The notes under the pieces: generated by a model
Databases searched by the model: none
The model's input: only the letters and a program-made list of their open reading frames with translations
Told to the model about the DNA's origin: nothing
Shown: piece after piece, positions 59,969 through 64,000 of the stretch
Layout: each line of letters starts with the position of its first letter
Numbering within the stretch: the stretch's first letter is position 1
Translations under genes and position numbers: made by a program
DNA from: DASYTH01 sp036002505
GTDB taxonomy: Bacteria > Actinomycetota > Actinomycetes > Mycobacteriales > Pseudonocardiaceae
Assembly (NCBI RefSeq): GCF_036002505.1
Contig: NZ_DASYTH010000419.1
Coordinates: 15,265-79,264 of the forward strand
Direction of reading: 5' to 3'
DNA: 64,000 nucleotides

Positions 59969-60740
59969 CGGCCCAGGCCCTGGCGGTGAGCGGGATGGAC
60001 CCGTCAGGGCCGGCCGGCAGGCGGTCACGCAGCAGTTCGCGCAGGGCCTGGCGCCGCTCCTCGACCAGGGACATCGCATAGCCGGGCGCCGGGCCCTGGC
60101 CGCCGAGGAACGGCGTCCAGTAGTCGTCGAAATCGGCGAACACGGTGGGGATGTCGATGGGCCGCACCGTGACCGGGTCCAGGCCGGCATCAACCCACAG
60201 TTGGCGCAGCGCCTCCGGCCGGCACACCGGAAACCGAGGCCCCTCGTCCAGTTCGGCGGCCGCGGAGTCGAGTTCGGTTGCGGCGTCCCAGAAGTACCGC
60301 ATCATCGCCATTCCGCCGGCGTAGTCCCAGACATAGGCGGCGGCCACCCCACCCGGCCTGGTGACCCGGGCGAGCTCGGCCGCGGCCCGGGCCGGCTCGG
60401 GCACGAAGTTGAGCGCCAGGCCGCTGACCACGACGTCGACGTGGTGATCGGGCAGTGGCAGCCACCGTGCGTCGCCGGCTCGGAAGCCCGCCCTGGCGTC
60501 GGTGATCCGGCCGGCCGCGGTGGCCAGGAACTGCTCGGACGGGTCCACGCCGATGATCTCGCTGGGGTCCGCGGCGGCCAGCACGGTCGCCGTCAGCGCC
60601 CCGGTGCCACAACCCACATCCAGCCACCGCCGGCCCGCGGGCACGTCGAGCCAGCGCACGAACTCCTCCGCCACGCGGCGACTCCACCTGCCCACGTAGG
60701 CCTCGTACGCGTCGCCGGCGGCCCACACTTCGTGTCCCAT
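59946..60740 (-). CDS. Class I SAM-dependent methyltransferase (UbiE/Methyltransf_11 type)
   Basis: 264-aa methyltransferase. The SAM motif WLDVGCGTGALTATVL is near residue 38, with GVDPSEQFLATA and GDARWLPLPDHHVDVVVSGL after it. The N-terminus DAYEAYVGRWSRRVAEEFVR is typical of small-molecule methyltransferases. It is divergent from the aminotransferase gene, with only 11 bp between starts, so at least one transcript is probably leaderless. The substrate is unknown. Confidence 0.87.
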   Translation of the reverse strand: MGHEVWAAGDAYEAYVGRWSRRVAEEFVRWLDVPAGRRWLDVGCGTGALTATVLAAADPSEIIGVDPSEQFLATAAGRITDARAGFRAGDARWLPLPDHHVDVVVSGLALNFVPEPARAAAELARVTRPGGVAAAYVWDYAGGMAMMRYFWDAATELDSAAAELDEGPRFPVCRPEALRQLWVDAGLDPVTVRPIDIPTVFADFDDYWTPFLGGQGPAPGYAMSLVEERRQALRELLRDRLPAGPDGSIPLTARAWAVRGDREA

Positions 60741-60751
60741 GCGGTGACGAT

Positions 60752-61966
60752 ATGCCGCAAGATGAGTTCATGAGCGAAACCGCCGAACGGATCGACTGGA
60801 GCAGCCGGCTGGCTCGGCGCACCGAAGGCCAGAACAGCGTGATCGGGGGGATTCTCGCGCTGGCGAACGCGTCCGGAGTGATCAACTTTACCGGCGGGTT
60901 CCCGGATCCGGAGGTGTTCCCCACCGACTCGCTGGCGCCGATCGTCGACCGGCTGCTGACCGGCGACGTCCAGGTCGCCCTGCAGTACGCGCCCAGTGAG
61001 GGGATCGCCAGCACCCGGGACACGTTCGGCGAGCTGCTCCGGCAGCGGGAGGGGCGCCGCCCCGGGCCCGGTGAGCTGATGGTGACCAGCGGCGGCATCG
61101 ACGCCATCACCCTGCTGGCCAAGAGCCTGCTCGACCCGGCGGACGCGGTGGTCGTGGAGGAGCCCAGCTACCTCGGCGCGGTGTCGGGGTTCGGCGCGTT
61201 CGGCACCACCGTGCGGGGCGTGCCGATGGACGAGGACGGCCTGGACGTCGACGCCTTCGCCGCGATGCTGACCGCGGGCCCGCGGCCCAAGCTCCTCTAC
61301 ACGATCCCCGAGCACCAGAACCCCAGCGGCCGCACGCAATCCCTCGCCCGCCGGGAAGCGCTGGTCCGGTTGTGCCGGCAGCACGGCGTGCTGATCGTCG
61401 AGGACGTCGCCTACCGCGAGCTCAGCTTCGACGGGTCCCGCCTGCCCAGCCTGTGGGCGATGGACCCGGAGATCACCGTGCAGATCGGCACCTTCTCCAA
61501 GACGATCTTCCCCGGGGTCCGGCTCGGCTGGGCGGCGGGCCCGGCCGAGGTGATCGCCCAGATGGCCGTCGCCAAGCAGAACTCCGACCAGTGCGCCGGC
61601 GCGCTCGGGCAGCGCATGGTGGAGGAGTTCATCCGCGACGGTCTGTTCGACGCCCAGCTGGTCCGCGAGCGCGCCCTGTACCGCCGCCGCGGCGAGGCGA
61701 CCGTGCGCTCGCTGCGCGCGCACATGCCGGCCGGCGTCACCTGGACCGAACCGACCGGCGGGTTCTTCACCTGGTTGCACGTGCCCGGGGTGGACACCAC
61801 CGAACTGGCCCTGTCCGCGCGGGAACGCGACGTCGCGTTCGTCCCGGGCGCGAGCTTCTTCGCCGAGCGCGTGGAGCACGAATACCTGAGGCTGTCGTTC
61901 AGCCGCATCAGCGAACCCGACATCGACGAGGGCCTGCGCCGGCTGGCGCTCGCGATCCGCGGATGA
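60752..61966 (+). CDS. PLP-dependent aminotransferase (class I/II, MocR/LysN-like)
   Basis: 404-aa fold-type I aminotransferase. ASGVINFTGGFPDPEVFP opens the N-terminal arm, and QYAPSEGIASTRDTFGELLR, PEHQNPSGRTQSLARREALV and the PLP-Lys site GTFSKTIFPGVRLGW are clear. It lacks a GntR domain, so it is an enzyme rather than a MocR regulator. The start could also be ATG 60770. The downstream cupin and quinone reductase genes follow closely and may form an operon. Confidence 0.88.
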   Translation: MPQDEFMSETAERIDWSSRLARRTEGQNSVIGGILALANASGVINFTGGFPDPEVFPTDSLAPIVDRLLTGDVQVALQYAPSEGIASTRDTFGELLRQREGRRPGPGELMVTSGGIDAITLLAKSLLDPADAVVVEEPSYLGAVSGFGAFGTTVRGVPMDEDGLDVDAFAAMLTAGPRPKLLYTIPEHQNPSGRTQSLARREALVRLCRQHGVLIVEDVAYRELSFDGSRLPSLWAMDPEITVQIGTFSKTIFPGVRLGWAAGPAEVIAQMAVAKQNSDQCAGALGQRMVEEFIRDGLFDAQLVRERALYRRRGEATVRSLRAHMPAGVTWTEPTGGFFTWLHVPGVDTTELALSARERDVAFVPGASFFAERVEHEYLRLSFSRISEPDIDEGLRRLALAIRG

Positions 61967-61983
61967 CCCCATTGGAGGAAGCA

Positions 61984-62388
61984 GTGACCGACAGCGAGAC
62001 GCACTTCAGCACCGAGGCACGCGGGGTGCCGACCGGACCCGGCCGGTTCGTCACGGTCAACGACATCGACGCGGTCGAGTTCGTGCCCGGGCTCGAGTTC
62101 CGGCCCGTGCTCGGCGACAACGTGATGACGAACTTCGTGACGTACGCCCCGCACACGGAAGCGCCGGTGCACGTCCACGAGGAGGAGCAGGTCGTCATCG
62201 TGCTCGACGGCGAGCTCGAGTTCGTCATCGACGGGGAGACCAGGCTGATGCGGCCCGGTGACGTCGCGGTGATCCCGTCCTGGGTCCCACACGGCGCGCG
62301 GACCCTGGAGGTGGGCTGCACCCAGGTGGACGTGTTCACCCCACCGCGCAAGACGCTGCTGGATCACGCCCGCGCCCAGCGGGACTGA
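61984..62388 (+). CDS. Cupin-domain protein
   Basis: 134-aa single-domain cupin. Metal-binding motif 1 is PVHVHEEEQVVIVLDGELEF and motif 2 is RPGDVAVIPSWVPHGARTLE. GTG 61984 is preferred because GGAGG lies 5 bases upstream; an ATG at 61963 overlaps the aminotransferase stop. It is a possible dioxygenase or sensor for the neighbouring enzymes. The substrate is unknown. Confidence 0.85.
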   Translation: MTDSETHFSTEARGVPTGPGRFVTVNDIDAVEFVPGLEFRPVLGDNVMTNFVTYAPHTEAPVHVHEEEQVVIVLDGELEFVIDGETRLMRPGDVAVIPSWVPHGARTLEVGCTQVDVFTPPRKTLLDHARAQRD

Positions 62389-62393
62389 CCGGC

Positions 62394-63377
62394 GTGTACG
62401 GGATCCGGGTGCGCGAGTTCGGCTCGGAGGACGTGCTGGAGTACGTGTCCCTGCCCGTGCCGGAGCCGGCCGCCGGGCAGGTGCGGGTGCGGATGCGGGC
62501 CGTCGGCGTCAACCCCGCGGACACCTACGTCCGAACCGGCACCTATGCGTTCTACAAACCGAACCTGCCGTACACCCCGGGCTTCGACGGCGCGGGCGAG
62601 GTGGACGCGGTGGGCCCCGGCGTGACCGGACTCGCGCCGGGTGACCGGGTCCTGGTCAGCGCCCTCGGCCCGGCGTCGACCGGCACCTACGCGGAGTTCG
62701 TGGTGGCCGACGCCGGCACCGTGCACCCGGTTCCGCCGTCCCTGTCCTACAGCCAGGGCGCGGCCGCGGGCGTTCCGTGCGTCACCGCGTGGCGCGCCCT
62801 GTTCCAGAAGGCCGATCTCCAACCCGGCGAAACCATGCTCATCCACGGCGCCAGCGGCGGCGTCGGCCTCCCCGCGGTCCAACTCGCCCACGACGCCGGA
62901 GCCATCGTCATCGGCACCGCCGGCTCCACGGCCGGCGCCGACCTCGTCCGCGCCGCCGGCGCCGACCACGTAGTCGACCACAACTCGCCCGACCACCTCG
63001 ACGAGGTCCGCCACCTCACCGACGGCCAAGGTGTGTCGGTCATCGTCGAAATGCTGGCCAACGAGAATTTGGAAAGCGACCTGGGCGTGTTAGCCATGCG
63101 CGGCCGTATCGTCGTCGTCGGCAGCCGGGGAGAGCTCCCGTTCACGCCCCGTCTCACCATGCTCAAAGAAGCCACGATCCTGGGTACCGCGCTCTGGAAC
63201 GCCACCCCGGCCGAAACCACCGCTGCTCTCGCCGCCGTCTCCAAGAAGCTGTCCGACGGCGTCATCGACCTCGTCGTCGGCACCGAGCTCCCGCTCCGTG
63301 ACGCCGCCCAGGCCCACCGCCAGATCCTGCAGTCCCGCGCCCACGGCAAGTTGGTCCTTCTTCCCGACCCGAGTTAG
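62394..63377 (+). CDS. Zinc-independent quinone oxidoreductase (MDR family)
   Basis: 327-aa NADPH:quinone reductase-like protein. GroES-like domain: GSEDVLEYVSLPVPEPAAGQ, VGVNPADTYVRTGTY, PGFDGAGEVDAVG. The Rossmann motif is LIHGASGGVGLPAVQLA, and the catalytic-zinc Cys/His set of alcohol dehydrogenases is absent. GTG 62394 starts 5 bp after the cupin stop. A TTA codon lies at 63090-63092. It probably detoxifies quinones or enones. Confidence 0.88.
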   Translation: MYGIRVREFGSEDVLEYVSLPVPEPAAGQVRVRMRAVGVNPADTYVRTGTYAFYKPNLPYTPGFDGAGEVDAVGPGVTGLAPGDRVLVSALGPASTGTYAEFVVADAGTVHPVPPSLSYSQGAAAGVPCVTAWRALFQKADLQPGETMLIHGASGGVGLPAVQLAHDAGAIVIGTAGSTAGADLVRAAGADHVVDHNSPDHLDEVRHLTDGQGVSVIVEMLANENLESDLGVLAMRGRIVVVGSRGELPFTPRLTMLKEATILGTALWNATPAETTAALAAVSKKLSDGVIDLVVGTELPLRDAAQAHRQILQSRAHGKLVLLPDPS

Positions 63378-63693
63378 ACGAGCTCGGTGCGGAGCTCGTG
63401 GCTTTCGCCGGGGAGGCGGGCTTCGTAGTAGAGGCGGTGGCCGCCGGTGGGGTGGGCGAGGCCGGTGAGGACGGTGCCGTGCCAGGTCCACTGTAGACTA
63501 TCGGTGCAGGTGGCGTAGCCGGTGGCCATCCGGTCCTCGGCTCCGGGGATGTCCAGGAGGTGGCAGCAAACCCAGGCATGCCAACGGTTTCCGTCGTAGC
63601 GGAGAACCGGGTCCGTGACGCCGGTGTGCTCGTCGCCGGTGAGTGCGGGGCGGACCTCGGCCGCGATCAGTCCGTCTACTGTGGACGATTCTA
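63374..63693 (-). pseudogene. Remnant of a glycosidase-like beta-propeller protein
   Basis: The minus frame ending at TAA 63374-63376 encodes LIAAEVRPALTGDEHTGVTD, PVLRYDGNRWHAWVCCHLLD and IPGAEDRMATGYATCTDSLQ, then jumps after WTWHGTVLTGL to a family C-terminus GGHRLYYEARLPGESHELRT. Proteins of this kind as I remember them have roughly 80 more residues between those parts. No start codon lies upstream in frame before the junction at about 63690. It has an internal deletion and a lost 5' end. Confidence 0.65.
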
Positions 63694-64000
63694 GGACGCA
63701 ACGCGATCTACCTTGCGCGGTCAGGCTTTCAGGTCGACGCCGTGGATATCTCCGCGGCGGCCATCGGCTGGGCCACGGACCGTGCTCACGAGGCCGGTGT
63801 CGCGGTCGACTTCAAGTGCCGCGACGCGTTCACGATCACCGGGCGGTACGACCTGATCTACGACTCCGGCTGCCTGCACCACCTGCCGCCGCGCCGCCGG
63901 ATCAGCTACCTCGCGCTGCTCGACCGCGCCCTCGTCCCGGGCGGGCACCTCGGCCTCACCTGCTTCGCGGCCGGCGCGATGGGCAGCGAGCTGCCCGACG
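63694..64000 (+). pseudogene. 5'-truncated SAM-dependent methyltransferase, runs off the window
   Basis: From 63694 the frame reads GRNAIYLARSGFQVDAVDIS, the second half of a TehB-like SAM motif, then YDLIYDSGCLHHLPPRRRIS and VPGGHLGLTCFAAG. The first 35-40 residues, including the start and the LDLGCG strand, are missing. Sequence immediately upstream is the remnant of the divergent gene. The reading frame is open to the right edge. It could only be expressed from an internal start. Confidence 0.7.

Noticed and set aside
60752..61966. Aminotransferase considered as a MocR-type regulator
   Set aside because: There is no N-terminal GntR helix-turn-helix; the protein begins directly with the aminotransferase arm.

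Overview
The window is GC-rich actinobacterial chromosome. Gene content, frequent GTG/TTG starts, four-base ATGA/GTGA overlaps, a tRNA without encoded CCA, and syntenic blocks known from mycobacteria and Pseudonocardiaceae (galU-glp-rimJ-sepX, FTHF cyclo-ligase-ruc, mprA-mprB-htrA, moaB2) point to a Pseudonocardiales genome, most likely Amycolatopsis-like. The genus is an inference from gene order and from lineage-typical short repeats, not from a search.

Layout. 1-5,057: a GT87 mannosyltransferase-like gene running off the left edge, an SRPBCC gene and a divergent TetR regulator with a clear palindromic operator, a DUF2236 (MpaB-type) oxygenase, and a DUF2156 membrane/aminoacyltransferase-like gene. 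5,058-6,285 is gene-poor and holds remnants and a strongly structured inverted repeat. 6,286-13,498: a beta-lactamase-like pseudogene, tRNA-Ala(CGC), the divisome/cofactor block sepX-rimJ-glp-galU, the FTHF cyclo-ligase/ruc pair with a CIRCE operator, a SAF-domain protein, a 50-aa protein and moaB2. 13,603-19,998: a sugar/glycan block (NAD-epimerase, GT-C type membrane protein with its own two-component system, GT2, DUF2064, methyltransferase). 19,976-25,327: DUF2127, HtrA protease, a DeoR regulator and MprB/MprA. 25,434-27,708: Eis-type acetyltransferase with an EthD protein, and a phosphoglycerate-mutase-like gene broken by a structured repeat. 27,698-34,964: a complete carbohydrate ABC importer, an orphan NarL response regulator and a NatA/NatB-type exporter.

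From tRNA-Arg(CCT) at 35,031 to about 53,900 the region is accessory. It holds a large unrecognised protein with a C-terminal winged helix, a lower-GC patch with a GT8 glycosyltransferase, an APH-type kinase and a galE stub, a decayed restriction-type helicase, an unrecognised 502-aa protein plus a DUF2786 protein, a complete type II Wadjet (JetABCD) plasmid-defence operon, and an Rnl1-like RNA ligase. 53,928-64,000 returns to small metabolic and regulatory genes: SnoaL/LUD pair, a frameshifted DHA2 exporter, an SRPBCC-ArsR pair sharing promoter and operator architecture with that exporter, DUF899, LuxR, Kelch, methyltransferase, PLP aminotransferase, cupin and quinone reductase. It ends at a deletion scar between two 5'-truncated divergent genes.

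The window is unusually rich in decay and in short repeats. At least six genes are broken (6286, 26991, 38831, 39200, 55123, 63374/63694). Several repeat families sit both between genes and inside coding sequence: a palindromic C/G-rich family (12.75 kb, 17.0 kb), a covarying stem-loop (24.6 kb, 27.3 kb), REP-like G/C boxes (3.8, 7.0, 45.9 kb) and an over-represented 11-bp palindrome TCCACWGTGGA. No CRISPR array, rRNA, integrase or recognisable transposase was found.
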